In this document: in pieces, positions 21,101 through 33,170 of the stretch
Layout of the letters: each line of letters starts with the position of its first letter
How positions within the stretch are numbered: position 1 is the first letter of the stretch
Assembly (NCBI RefSeq): GCF_026151205.1
Contig: NW_026971823.1
Location: 1 to 37,560, forward strand
DNA length: 37,560 nucleotides
Direction of reading: 5' to 3'
Source of the DNA: Bolinopsis microptera
Lineage: Eukaryota; Ctenophora; Tentaculata; Lobata; Bolinopsidae
Made by a program: the position numbers and the translations under genes
Notes under the pieces: generated by a model
Told to the model about the DNA's origin: nothing
Database searches by the model: none
The model's input: only the letters and a program-made list of their open reading frames with translations

Positions 21101-22690
21101 TCTCTGGCTGCTGGGGGAGGGGTCGGGGGGCTGGGGGGGGGTGCCACAGCATAAGGACATTTCTCTGACGTTCCTGGCTGCTAGCTTGGGGGCTCTGGGT
21201 TCTTGGGCTCTCGTGGGGGGCTGCTGGGCTGTCTGGGTGGCTCTGCTGGGCTCTGCTGGCTCTGTGGGGGTGCTGGCTCTGGCTCTCTGTCTGGGGGGGG
21301 GGGGCGGGGGCTGCTGGGGTCGGGGCTGGGTGGGCTTTCGCTGGCTGGTGGTTCCTGCTGGTCTGTCTGGGGGGGGCTGCTCTGGGGGGTGGTTGCTGTG
21401 GGGCTGGGGTCTGCTGGGTGGGCTGGCTGGGCCTGCTTGGGCTGCCTGCTGGCTGGGCTGGGTCTGGGGGGGGGGGCTGGGCGGGGCTGGTCTGGCTCTG
21501 GGGGGGGGCTCTGGGGCTCTGGGCTCTGGGGGAGGTGGCTGGGTCTGGGCTGGATCTGCTCTGGGGGGGCGGGGGGGGCTGGGCTGGCTCTGGGGCTGCT
21601 GGCTGCTGTGTCTGGGGGGCTGGGGGCTGGCTCTGGGCTGGGGGTCCTGCTGGCTGGGGCTGGGGCGGGGCGGGCTGGGCGGCTCTCTGGTGGGCTGAAT
21701 GGGGGGGGGGCTGCTCTGGGCTGTCTGCTGTGGGGCTGGGGGGAGGGCTGGGCTGGATGGCTGGGTGGGGGCTGCTGAGGTCTGCTGCTGGGGAGCTGGC
21801 TGCTCTGCTCTGCTGGGCTCTGGCTGGGGTTCTCTCTGGGGTCTGTGGGCTGGGGCATCTGCTGTCTGCCTGGCTGAGGGTCTGTCTGGGCTGGTGCTGC
21901 TGGGGGCTGGGCTGGGGGCTTTCTGGCTGGGGTGGCTTGGTCTGGGGGGCTGCTGTGCTGGGGGGGGGCGGCTCTTCGTGCTCTCTGGGCTCTGGCTCTG
22001 CTGCTGGGGGCTTGTGTGCTCGGCTTGCTTTCTGCTGGCTCTGGGGCTCTGTGGCTTGCTGGCTTGGCTCTGGCTGCTGCCTGGTCTCTTCCTGTGGGGG
22101 CTGGGGGGGGCTGGGCTCTGGGGGGTGGCTTGTCTGCTGGGCTGGGGGGGGCTGTCTGCTTGGGCCTGGACGATAGATGGGGGGCTGGGTCTGGTGTGCT
22201 GGGGGCTGGGTCTGGCTCTTGGGCTGGGGGGCGTGGGCTGGCTGGTGGGCTGGCTGGGGCTGGGGCTGGGGAGGGGGGGGTGGAGGCTGCTGGTGGTGCT
22301 GGGGGGAGGGGGAGGGCTGTGGCTCTCTGGCTGTTCTCTTGTTTTTCTGGGGGCTGCTGTCTGGGGGGGGGGGGCTGGGGGCTGTGCTGTGCTGCTGCTC
22401 TGGGGCTGCTGGCGTGGCCAATCACTTGATCTGGCTTGGTCTGCTGGGGGGGCTGCTGGGGGTGGTTCTGGGCTGCTGGACCTGCTCTCTCTGGCTGGGG
22501 GGGCTTGGGCTGCTGGGTCTGGGGTCTGGGCTGGGAGCTCTGGCTTGCTGTGGGGGGTTCTCTTGGGGGGGTCTGCTGGTACCTCTCTGCTCTCTGGTGC
22601 TCTGCTGGTGGCTGCTTCTGCTGTGCTGCTTCGTGCCTGGCTGTGCTCTGTGGCTGCTCTGCCTGCGCTGTCTCTGCTGTGGCTGCTCTG
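12135..22690. repeat. Low-complexity domain A: G-runs joined by CTGG
   Basis: The unique AT-rich sequence stops at about 12135-12170. The plus strand then becomes runs of G separated by CTGG, CTGCTGG, TCTGG or GGCT steps of irregular length, not a fixed tandem unit. A is nearly absent: by hand count 15 A in the 600 bases from 13021 to 13620. Long open frames on both strands, including one of 2275 codons on minus (starting at 24319), follow from this composition because every stop codon needs both A and T. G-quadruplex and R-loop potential is high on the plus strand. No gene is recognisable. Confidence 0.85.
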
Positions 22691-24770
22691 CTCCCTGCTC
22701 TGGTTTGCCTTCTTTTTTCTGTCTCTTGCCGCCCTATTGTCTTTTCTCTTTTGTTTCCTGTGCCCCTTGTGCTGTGTCCCTTGTTGACCCTGTGCCCTTT
22801 CCTTTCCTCTTGTGTGCTGTTTGCACTCTGTCTGCTTGCTGTCTCCCCCCTGCTTGCTCTCCTCCTTGTGTTCTTTGTTTTTCCATGTTCCTTCTTTTTC
22901 CTCTTCCTGCTGGTGTCCTGTGCTGCCTCCTTGCCCCCCTTTGCCCCCTTTTTTTTCCCTTCTGTGCTGTGTTTTGGCCTCCCCTGCTCTTCTCCTCTTG
23001 CCTGCTCTTGCCCTGTCTTTCCCCCTCTTGTGTTGTTGTCCCTGCTGCTGTGCCTTGCTTGTTGCTGATTCTTGTCTTTGCCCCTGGTGCCCTCTTGCTC
23101 CCCTTGCCCCTGCCTCCTCCCCCCTCCCTTGTATTTCATGCTGTTGTTGCTTTGTGGCTCTGTTCCCTGTCCCCCTGTGTGCTGCTTTTTTTTTCCTTGG
23201 CCTGCTTGTTTCCTGCTGTGTCTGCTGTCCTGGACTCTCTTGCGTGTGCTTTGCCTTTCCCCTGTTGCCCCTGCTTTTCCTGTTTCTGCTGCTGCTGGCT
23301 TCTTGTATGCCTTTTCCTCCCTGTGTCTGCCTTGTTTTTTTGTTCTCTGCTGCTTTGTTTGGCCCTGTGTTGTTTCCTGTGCTTACTGCTTGTGTTGTTC
23401 CTTTTGCCTGCTTGTTTGCTGTTCTTTGTTCTTCCTGCCTCCCCGCTACTGTGCTGTGTCTTCTGCTTGCTTCCCTTGTGTGCTGTTGCTTGCCCTCTTG
23501 TGGCTGTGCTTGCCCTGTGCTTTGCTTGTCTCTTTTTCTGCCTCTTTCCCTGCTCCCTCTTCTCCCCCGGTATTTGTGTTTTGCTTTTCTTGTTTTTCTT
23601 TGCTTCTTTGTGTGTTGTTTTTGCTTTTGTGTGTCTTTTTTTGCTGCTTTGTGCCCTCCTCCCTTGCCTTGCCCCCTCTCCCCTGTCTGTTGCCTTTTGT
23701 GTTTCAGTCCCCTGCTCCCCTCCACCTCTGCTGTGCTATTTCCCTGTCCCTGCTTGTTTGCCTTTGTCTGTTTTGTGATTTTTTTTCTTTGCTTGTCTGT
23801 ATTATGCCTGCCCTGCCCCTCCCCTGGGTTTGTTTGTGTTGGTTGCTTCTTGTGTCTCTCTTGACCTTCCCTCTGTTTTGTTGTTCCTTTTGCTGGTTCT
23901 GCCTGCTTTTTCTGCTCTCTTTCCCTGCCCTGCTTCTCCTCTGGCTCTGTGTGCCCCTCCCTGTGTCTCTTTGTCTTAGTTTTTCTCTTGCCTGGGTCTG
24001 TTTGCTTGTGGCCTTCCTGATGTCCTTGACCTTCCTTCCCTGCCTTGTGCCCCTGCTTCCTCTGTTCTTTGCCCTGTGTCTTTGCTTCTGTGCCCTCTTC
24101 CTGTTCTCTCTGGTCCTGCTGGCATGTTGCTTGGTGTCCTCTCTCCTGTGTTGTTGCTCCTGCCTGCCCTGTCTTGCTTGTTTGTGCTGCTTCTGTTTGC
24201 ATGCATGTGACCTCCTGCCCTGCCTTCTTCCCTGGTGCCTCCCCTCCCTGCTCTTCTCTTGCCCTTGTCGCCCCTGCTGCTTTCGTCTTTTTTCCTGCTT
24301 TTTTTGTTGCCTGCTTCACCCTGCTGCTCCTCCCTTTTTTGTCCCTGGCTCCTTTCTTGCTGTGTGGTGATGCTGCTCTTCTCCTGCCTGTGCTCCCTTT
24401 TTTCTCTCTTTGCCTGCGCCTCCTGCTGTGCCTCTTTTGTTCTTGCCCCTGCTCCTCTCTGCCTCTGTGTTGCTTCTCCTTTCCCCTGTGCCTGCCTGTG
24501 GGTCTGTTTCCTCTGTGGTCCTGCCTTGTGCCCTTGTGCCTGCCCCTGTTTCCTGCTTGTGTTGTTGCCTCTTTCTTCCTGTGTGTCCTTGCTGTTTTTG
24601 CTGCTTGTTGTTTGCTTTCTGCTGCCTGTGCCCCTGTCTTTCTCTTTTTTTTCTCTTGCTGCCCCTGTTGCTCTGTATCTGTGTCCCCTCTTCTGCCTCC
24701 TTCCTCCTGTTGTGTGCTCCTGTCTTTTTTTTTTTTTTTCCTCCTGTTCCCCCTTGTGTTCCCCTAGATT
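22690..24770. repeat. Low-complexity domain B: C/T-rich with GTG and CTGC steps
   Basis: From about 22690 the G-runs fade and the plus strand becomes pyrimidine-rich (TGCCCCTTGTGC, CTGCTTGCTT and similar). A stays almost absent: 5 A in 23041-23340 by hand count. The change is gradual over some 200 bases at the left, and fairly sharp at about 24770 (after a T13-14 tract and CCCCTAGATTGG). Confidence 0.8.
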
Positions 24771-25700
24771 GGGCCCTGCCTTTGTCCCTGTTGCTGCTGT
24801 TTTGGGGGGGTTTTTTTTTTTTTTTTGGGTTTTGGTTGTTGGGGGGGGGGGTTTTCTGTGTGTGTGGGGTTTTTTTTTGGTTGGTCTTTGTTTTTCTTTG
24901 GGTGGGTTGGGTCTGTTCTGGGGGGTTGGTGGGTTTTGGGGTTTGTTTCTGGTTTGGGTTTGTTGGTTCTTTGGTGTGTTTGGTTGGCTGTTGTGGGACT
25001 TTTTGGGTGGGTGTGTTTCTGTGTTTGTTGGTTGGTTGCTGGTCTGGTCTTGTTGTGTTTGTTTCTGTCTGGGGTGGTGGTGTTTGTTCTTGGCTGTCTG
25101 TGGTCTGGGTCTGCTTGTGGTCTTGTGTGGTGCTGTTGTGCTTCTGGTCTGTTCTTGGTTTTGGGGTTGTTTGTTCTGTTCTGTGGGTTTGTCTGTTTGG
25201 GTGTGTGGTTTGTGGTTGGGGCGTCTTTGTTCTTTGTGCTGTGTTTGGTGTGCTGGGGTTCTGTTCTGGGGTTGGTGTGGTTTTGGGCTGGTTTTTGGGT
25301 GCTTTCTGTTGGTGGTTCTGTCTTGTTTCTGGTGTTCTGTTGGTGTCTCTGGGGTGTTTGGTGGTTGGTCTGCTTTGTTGTCTTGTTGGGTGTGTTCTGG
25401 GTGGTGTGGGTTGTGGGTGTCTGGGTGTGTCTGTGTGCTTGTCTTTGTTTTTGTGTCTGTCTGGTCTGTTGGTGGCTTGGGCTGGTGGTGGTGGGTTTCT
25501 GTGTGGGGTTTGGGTCTGTTGGTGTGGCTTGTTGGGTTGCTCTTGTTTGCTGCTGTGTGTGTGTCTGTTGTGGGCTGTTGGTTGTTCTGTGTGGTCTGGT
25601 TGTGTGGTCTTGGCTGGCTTTTTCTGTTGTTGTGTCTGTTCTGGGTGTGTGTGCTGTCCTGGTCTTGGGTGTCTGGGCTGACCTGGTCCTGGGTCTGCTG
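24770..25700. repeat. Low-complexity domain C: G/T-rich
   Basis: The domain opens with alternating T- and G-homopolymers at about 24803-24900 (T-runs of ten or more, then G11), followed by irregular TTGG, TGTTCTGG and GTGTGT steps. C is much reduced compared with domain B and A is still very rare. There is no coding content. Confidence 0.8.
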
Positions 25701-28700
25701 GTCCTGTGCTGTGTGTGGGGTCCTCTGCTGGGGGGGCTGGGGGGGGCTGGTGTGTCTGGTCCGTCTGGGTGGCTGGTGTCTTCTGGGTCTGGGTCCGGCT
25801 GTGTGGTGTTGGGCTGCTGTGTCTGCCTGGGGTGGGTGCTGGTCTGGCTGTGCTGTGGCGGGCCCCCCTGGGGACTGGGGGCGTGCCTGGTCACCTGCGG
25901 TCTGGTGCAGTCTGGCTGCCTGCCTGGGGGGGGGGGTGGTGTGGGGGTGGTGGGGTGGGTCTGCGTTCCTGGTGGGGTGTGGTGCTGCTGGCTGTGCTGG
26001 TCTGGTGTCTGGTGGGTGGCTGGCAGGGCGTCTGGCCTTGGGTCCCCTGGGTGTGTGGTGGTGTCCACTGCTGGGGTCCCTATTGGCTGACCCTGGGTGT
26101 CTGGGCCTGTCCTGTCCTGGAGGTGGGTGGAGTGCTGTCTGCTGTGTCTGCTGTAGGTGAGGGGGGGTATAGGGGGGCCTGTGCTGTGGTCTGCCATGGA
26201 CTGGGGGCCTGTGGGCCCTCTGGGGGTGGCAGTGTGCTGCTTGTGGGGCACTGCTGGGCTGTGGCTGCTGTGGGTCTGGTGGCTGGCTGTCTGTGTGTCT
26301 GGGTCTGCATGGTGTCCTGCTGAGGCTGGGGTGGGGGCGGCTGTTGGCGCTGGTCTCTCTGGTCCTGGACTGCATATTGTCTGGTGGTGTCTGTGGGCCT
26401 GGGTGTCTGTGGCTGTGGCTGCTGTGGTGGGGGGTTCCCCCCCCCCCCCTGTCTGGGGGTCCTTGGGGGGTCTGGGGTGGTGTTCCTGGCCTGGTGGGGG
26501 TTTTGTGGGCTGAGGGGGTGGTTGGGGGTCTGACTGGGTGTGGGGTGGTCAGGCTGTTGGTCTGGGTCTGGGCAGGGGGTTCTGCTGGGGTGGGTGCTGG
26601 GGGGGTTGGCTGCTGTCTGGTCTGTGGGTGGGTGGCGTCTGTGGTGAGGTCTGACTGTGGGGGCCTGCTGGTCTGGTGGGTGCGTCTGAGTGGTGTGGCT
26701 GCTGTGAGAGCACCGTCTGGGGCTGGTTGGCTGGTCAGGGGGGGTGGGTGGTCTGTGGGTCGGTTCTGGTGTGTCTGGGGGGGTGGGTGGTCTGGCTGTC
26801 CTGTCTGGCTGCTGTGCCCCTGGGGTGTCTTGTGGTGGGTGTCTGGCTGGGGGCTGCTGGCTGTCTGGGGCCCTGCTAGGCTGTGGTGTGGCTGTGGGAT
26901 CTGTGGGGTGGGACCGTCTTTGATGGGGCCTGGGCTGCGACAGTGTCCTTCTGCGTCTGCCTGTCCTGCTGGGCTGTGCTGTGTTGTGGGACTGCTTAGT
27001 CCCTGGTTGCCGCCTGGTGCCTGTGGGGTCTGTGGGGTCTGGCTGCGCGGTCTGGCTGGGGGGTCCTGGGGGGTCTGTGCAGTCTGTGGTGCTGGCAGTG
27101 TCCTGGGCTGTCTGGCTGCTGCTGTGTGGCTGGGCTGGGCCTGTCTGGGGAGTTGGCCCTGTGTACTGGGGTCCCGTGGCGTCTAGTGTGGCTGTGTCTG
27201 AGGGGTCTGACTGGGTGAGGGTCTGGTCCTGGGGTGGGTCTGCGTTGGAGCTGTGTTGGTCTGCTGTGCTGGGGTGGGGGGTTTCACCCCACCCCCAGGG
27301 TGTGGCCGTCTGTGAGCTGTCTGGTCCTGTAGGGCGCCTGGGGGTGTGGGGAACTGGTGTGGCTGGTGTCTGGAGCAGTCTGCTGGGGTGTAGGGTGGGT
27401 GAGTTGGGGGGGGGGGTGGTCTGGGGCCGCGTCCTGTCTGTCCTGTGTGGGCTGTGGGTGATTTGTGGGGGAGGGGGTGACTCTGGTGGTGGTCTGGCTG
27501 GGTGTGCCTGGGGGTCTGTCTGGGGCAGGCCCCCTGGCTGTGGGGGGGGTTGTTGGGCCGGCTGTCTGGCTGAGGCCGGGTGCTGTGCCTGGCTGTGTCT
27601 GACTGTGGGGGCCCTGTCTGGGTCTGCTGCTGGTGCTGGGTGTGGGCTGGTGGGTCTGTCTGCTGGGCAGGGTGGGGTGGGAGTCTGGGGGCCAGCCTGG
27701 GTCCTGTGGTCTGGGCTACCTGGGTCTGGACGTCTGCCGTCTGTTAGGTGGGTGTCTAGAGGGACTGTGGTCTGTGTCTGGTCTGCTGGATCTGTCAGAG
27801 AGCGGGTGTGTGGTCCTGTGCTGGGGTCCCCCAGTCCTGCCCTGGGCTGACTGTGGTGCGGTCTGTGCTGCTGTGCTGGTGTCTGTGCAGTGTTCCTGAT
27901 TCCCCCCTGGTGGGGTCTGTGCTGTGGCGGGTTGGGGGGTCCCTGGGGCCCTGTCTGGTGCCATAGTGTGGTGGTGTGTGTGCGGTGGTCTGAGTTGGGG
28001 CCTGCCCTGCTGGGGTGACCAGTCCTGTGGTCTGCCCTGTCTGGGGGGGGGCTGGTTGGGGTGGCTGGGGGGGGCCGTCTGCTGTGCTGCTTTGTGTCTG
28101 TGGCTGCTGGTGGTGGGGGGGTGGTCTGACCCCCCCTGAGGGGGGCTGGTGAGTGGCTCTGGGCTGGGGGGGCAGTCTGTTGGTGTTCTGGACTGCCAGC
28201 TGTCCTGTTGTGGTCCCCCTGGGCTGTGTGGGGCCTGCAGGGGTGCAGGGTCTGTGTGCTGGTGTCCAGGGGGCTGTCCCTGGCCCTGGGCCTGGCTGGG
28301 TCCTGCTGGGGTCCTGTCTGCAGTCTGCAGTCTGCGGAACCTGTGCTGGACCTGGGGGGGGGTGTGACCGTCAGCGTCCCTGAATGGTGTCCTGGTCCTG
28401 GTCTAGGCTGGGCTGTTCTGGGGCCTGGTGGGGGTGGCTGGGCCAGATGTGTGGGCTGGGTGTGACCTGGTGGTACCCTGCCTGGCCTGGAGCCCAGCTG
28501 TTGTGGGCTGCCCTGTGGGTGGCTGCTGGCCCCCTGGGTGGCCTGTCTGTGGTCTGTGGCGGGGCGTCTGTGTCCTGGGTGGTGGACTTGGTGGCTGGTC
28601 TGGCCTGGTGGCGTCCTGGTGAGGTGCCTGCAGGTGTCTGGGCTGTCCCCTGTGTCTGCTGGGTCAGATGGCGTCGGTTCTGGTGGTTGTCTGGGGGTAT

Positions 28701-31700
28701 GAATGCGGGTGGAGGTGCTGAGCCGTGTGGGGTGTGTGTGGGGTGTGGGGCAGTAGGGGTTGTCTGGAGTCTGTGGTCTGTCCCTGTCCCCCTGTATGTC
28801 TGTGTTGCCTGGGTCTGGGGGTCTGTGTGTGAAGAGGGACGTCTGGGGGGGGTGGGTGTGTGGTGGGGGGGGGTGCGTAGTGGCTGTCCCCCTTGGTGGG
28901 ATCCTGTCTTGCAGGTGAGGGGGGGGCTTGTGTTGGGGCGTCTGGGTGGTGTGTGGGTGTGTGCCTGGGTAGGTGAGTGTGAAAGTGGGGTGTGTGTGTT
29001 CTGGTCTGAGGGGGCACCCCCACCCCCCCCCCCACCCCTGGGATGGGGACTTGGGGTCCCTGGAGGTCCTGGTGGGGTAGTCTGATGGTGTGTGCCTGTG
29101 GCTGATTGTGATGTGGGTGAGAGCTGCATGGGGTCCATGGTGGCCTGCTGGTGTGGTTTGGGTGGGTGTTGTGGGTGGGTTACAGTGAGTCTCGGGGCTC
29201 AGTTGTGCTGGGCACTGGTCTGGATCCGCCTGTGGTGTTACCAAGAGTTGGCTGTCCTGCTGGTGGGGGTTGTGTGGTCCTGGGTCTGGTCCTGTCTGGG
29301 GTGGGTCTGGGGGGGGTGCTGTCTGGCTGTAGGACTGGACTGTTGTCCTGTCTGTCTAGGGTGGGGTTGGTACTGGGAGGGAAGTCCCCCTGTAGTCCTT
29401 TCTGGGTCAGTGTGCTGTACCAGTTGGAGCACCTCCAGGCTAGTGTCCTGGCTGCATGTTCTGGCTGGGGGGAGGTGGTGGGCCTGGGCTGTGGTGGATC
29501 TGGAGGACGTGGTGTCTGTGGTGTGCTGGCTGGAGTACTGGTGGTGGGGCGTACAACTTGCTGTGCCAGTCGTTGGTGGGGTGTGGGGTGGAGGATCTGC
29601 CTGAGTGGTCATGTGGACTGTGGCTGTGGGGTCTGCCTGGTCTGGTGGTGGACGGCTGTGGTTTTGCATGGGGATGGTTTGGCGATTCTGGTGGGATAAG
29701 GAGTGCTGGGTCTGTGTGTGGTGTGTTGGCTGCCCTGGATTGGGGAGAACGACTGCTTGGGGTGGGGTCTGTGAATCCCTGTGTTGAAGTGGACTGGGTG
29801 TGTCTGTGGAGTCTGTGTGCTGGTGGGGCTGTCAGGGGCTGTGGTCTGTGGAGGGGTGCTGTGGAGGTAACCCTGGGTGGTCTGTCCTGGTGCCCTGCCC
29901 TGGGCTGAGGTCCTGGGGATGTGTACTTGCTGGGGGGTCCTGGGGAAGGTGTTGGTACCCCTTGTGTCCTGGGGGCCTGGCTGGTGTCTGGGAGTGTCTG
30001 ACATGGGGGGGCAGGGTCCCCCTGTGTAGTGGTCCTGCTGGAGTCTGTGTGTGGCCTGTCCTGGTGGACTGCTGGTGGCTGGGTTGTCTGTGTCCAGGCC
30101 TGCTGGGGGGGAGGTGGTGCTGGTTGAGTGTCTGGTGGCTCTGTCCCCCCTGTGGTCTGGTGGTGGTGACTGTGTTGGGTCTGCTGTGGGGGTGGGTCTG
30201 AGTGTCTGGGTGGGGTCTTTGTGCCCTGTGGGGTGGTCTGGGGCCTGTAGTTGCGGTATGAGGACTGGCCCCTGGGGGGGTGTGAGCCCTGTCCCCTGGG
30301 CCTGGCTGGGCGTGGGGGTGGGACCTGTCGTGTGATGGTGGGTGGGTGTGGTCTCTGCCAGGCGTCTGTGTCTCTGAGGGAGTCTGCTGGGGGTGTGGGT
30401 GGTGGGGATGGCCTGTGTGTCCTGTAGGGCTGGTGGGTCAGGTCTGGGGGGGAGGGTCTGTTGTGCTGGGCATACCGTCCTGGTCTGGAGGTGGGCCTGG
30501 GCCGTCGGGTGGGGGTGACTGGGATGGGCCCTGGGTGGTGGGTGCTGGGTGTCCTGGTGGTCCTAGGTGTCTTTGTGGGGTGGCAGCTGTGGGGTTCCTA
30601 TGGGGCTGGTCCTGTGTGTGGGCTGACTCCTGAGCAGGCTGGCCTGGGGCTGGCTGGCCCTGCTGCCCTGTGTGTGTGTTGGGTCCTGTACTGGCCCTGT
30701 GAGCTGTGCTGGGGTGTGTGGGGCTGTGGTGGGCTGGTCTGGGGCTGGCGTCTGCTGTCTGAGGTGGTGGGTCTGGTCTGCGTCTAGTCTGGGGCTGTGG
30801 CTGGTGTCTGTCCTGTGGTGGTGTCTGTGGTCTGAATCTGTGCTGGGGGTGGGGTGCGGAGGGCCCCCACCCCCCCTTTATGGGGTGGGTGGGGTTTGGG
30901 GCTGGAGTGTGGACCTCCTGGGGCTGGGTGGTGTGTGTGGGTGCCTGGCCTGCGACCTGTGGGTGGGGCTGGTGCTGGTGTGGTGTCTGGGTAGGTGCTA
31001 GATTGGTGCGGGTGCCGTCTGGTGTGTGTCCCTAGTGATGAGGGCAGGGATCTGTGAGGTCCCTGCCCTGGGTGGGTGGGAGAGTGGTCTGTCCTGTGGC
31101 TGTGGTGGCCTGGGGGGGGTGGGCTGGTGGTGTGGCCCTGGGGGGGTGATGGGGCTGGTGGTCTGTCTGTGGGGTCCTGGGCAGGGGTGGGCTGTGGGGG
31201 GGGTGAGTGTTGCTGGTGTGATCTGGTCTGTGGGTCTGTCTGGTGTGGTCGGGGAGGTGGGCGGGGGGGCCCTAGTGTGGATTTCTGGGGTCTGTGGTGT
31301 GTGGTCCCTGGCTGGGTGGCTGGTGGTGTTGGGTGGGTGGGTGTGCTGGGCCCCTGTGTGGTGTGGTTGTGGGGGGGGGTGGGGTTCCTGCTGGGTAATA
31401 TGGGGGTGATTCTGGCAGAGAGTGTGGGGCTGTGTGAGCTGGTCCTGTGGATCCTGTGCCTATCCAGCCTGGTCTGTGGCTGGGGTGGGTGCTGTCTGGG
31501 TGGTCTGGGGGGGTCTGCCTGGGATGTCCTGGGTGTGCTGGGTCTGTGGTCTGCTGGCTGGGGCTGCTGTGGTGGGGGAAGCTGCTGGCCTGGTGTGTTT
31601 GGGGTGAGGGGTGGTTCGTCTAGGGGGGGGGTCTGTGGTGGTGTGGGCTGCGCCTGGGTGGTCTGCTGTCAGGTCTGGGGTGTGGGCTGGGTGGCTGGGT

Positions 31701-33170
31701 GAGTTGGCCTGATGGGGTTGTGTGTGTGCTGAAGGGAGGGTCTGTGGTCTGCCTGCTGTGTGAGGCTGGTCTGGTGTGTGGTTTGTGTCCTGGTGGTATT
31801 TCCTGGTCTGGGGTGTGTCTGCAGGTGTGAGGTGGGGCGTCTGGGTCCTGTCTGGTCTGGGGTGGGAGGCCTTGGGTCTGTGGGGGTGGAGCTGAGGGTC
31901 TGTGGCTGTGCTGCAGCCACCCCCCCACTGTGGGCCCGCCCTGGGGTGTCTGTCTGGTCTGGACTGGGGTGTGTGGTCCTTTTGATGGGTCCAATCAGTG
32001 GGGTGGCTGGGTCCTGCTGAATTGGTTGTTGTCCTGTGGCTGGGGGGTGTGAGTCACCAGCCTGGACTGTGTGTGGGGGGTCCAGAGGCAGAGCTGTGGC
32101 CGTCTGGCTGGATGGTGTCTGTGCTGTGTGTGGGTCTGTGGGCCTGTCATGCCTGGTCTGTGATGTGACTGGCACCGTCTGTGGTAGTAGTGTGGGTGCT
32201 GTCTGTGGGAGTGTGTGAGTGAGGGGGTTACGGTGTCTGCTGAGTGCTGACTGTGTTGGGGGGCTTGGGGGTGGGGTATAAGCCCTGGGGGGTGTGGAGT
32301 GATCTGGGAGGGTAGCTGGTGGGGTGGTGGTCTGGAGCCGACGGGTCTGTGTGGCGGGGGGCTGAGGGGGGCTGCTGGGGCTGAAGGTCTGCTGTGCCTG
32401 GGTGGAATGGGTGCCTGTGGAGTGTCTGGGGTGCGGGGGGGTCTGGGGTGGCTGCTGTGGTGTCTGGCCGTAGCTGTGTGTGACAGGTCTGGTGTTGTGG
32501 ACTGTGGGGTGTCCGGTTCTGGTGGTGTGTGGTCCTGCTGGCCTGATGGTCTTGGCTGGGCCTGGGTTGGAAGGGGGTGTGGTTCTGTTCTGTCTAGCTG
32601 TCTGGTGGGCTGGACCTGCTAGGGTGGGGTAAGCTGTCTGGGGTTGGCTGTGGGTCTGACCTGCAGGCTGGGGAACACGTCTGTGGAAGGGGTTAAGGGG
32701 CTTGTTGGTTCCTGAGTGGCTGTCTGGGCTGTCTCTGGGCCTGAGTGGCTGGTGGGTGTGGGGGGGATCCCTGGCCTGCTGTGGGGGTCTGTGAGCTGGT
32801 CTGCGTGTTAGCGTCTGGGCCCAAGAGGCCTGGTGGTTGTGTTGAAGACTGTTCTGGGGTCCGGGCGTCTGGGGGGCAGTCCTGGCTGTGTGGGTCTGTG
32901 GGATCTGCCTGGTCTGGTGCCTGGTTAGCCTGGTCTGTGGTGCTGGGGGTGCTTGTGGTGAGTAGAAACCGTCTAGGCTGCGTGTGGTCTGGGTGGCCTG
33001 TTGCCTGGTGGTGGGGGGGTTCTGTCAGTGCCTGGTCCCTGGATGGTGGGTTGGGGGTGGGGGCTGAGTGTGTGTGCTGGGTCTGGATGTGGGTCTGCTG
33101 CTTGGTGGGGGGTGGCTGGTGGGGTTGTGTCACATGTTGGTGCTGCTTGGTGTCTGGCGTCTGTGGGAGA
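25700..33170. repeat. Low-complexity domain D: GTCTGGGG-type with local C-run foldbacks
   Basis: The plus strand is a mixture of GTCTGTGGGG, GGTCCTGG and GTGTGG steps with slightly more A and C than domain A. C-runs appear here, mostly just after a G-run, giving short foldbacks (for example 27271-27295 and 30845-30874). There is no fixed unit and no gene. Confidence 0.75.

Noticed and set aside
12135-22690. Resemblance of the G-run/CTGG pattern to vertebrate immunoglobulin switch regions
   Set aside because: Switch repeats are A-containing (GAGCT) with a recognisable unit, and class switching is a vertebrate process. The shared point is only R-loop-prone G-richness.
17492-24319. A 2275-codon proline/glutamine-rich open frame on the minus strand, and many other long frames on both strands between 12.1 and 37 kb
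   Set aside because: Stop codons require both A and T, so a block without A on one strand (no T on the other) is open in nearly every frame on both strands. Opposite-strand frames overlap everywhere, residues track the base composition, and no domain is visible.
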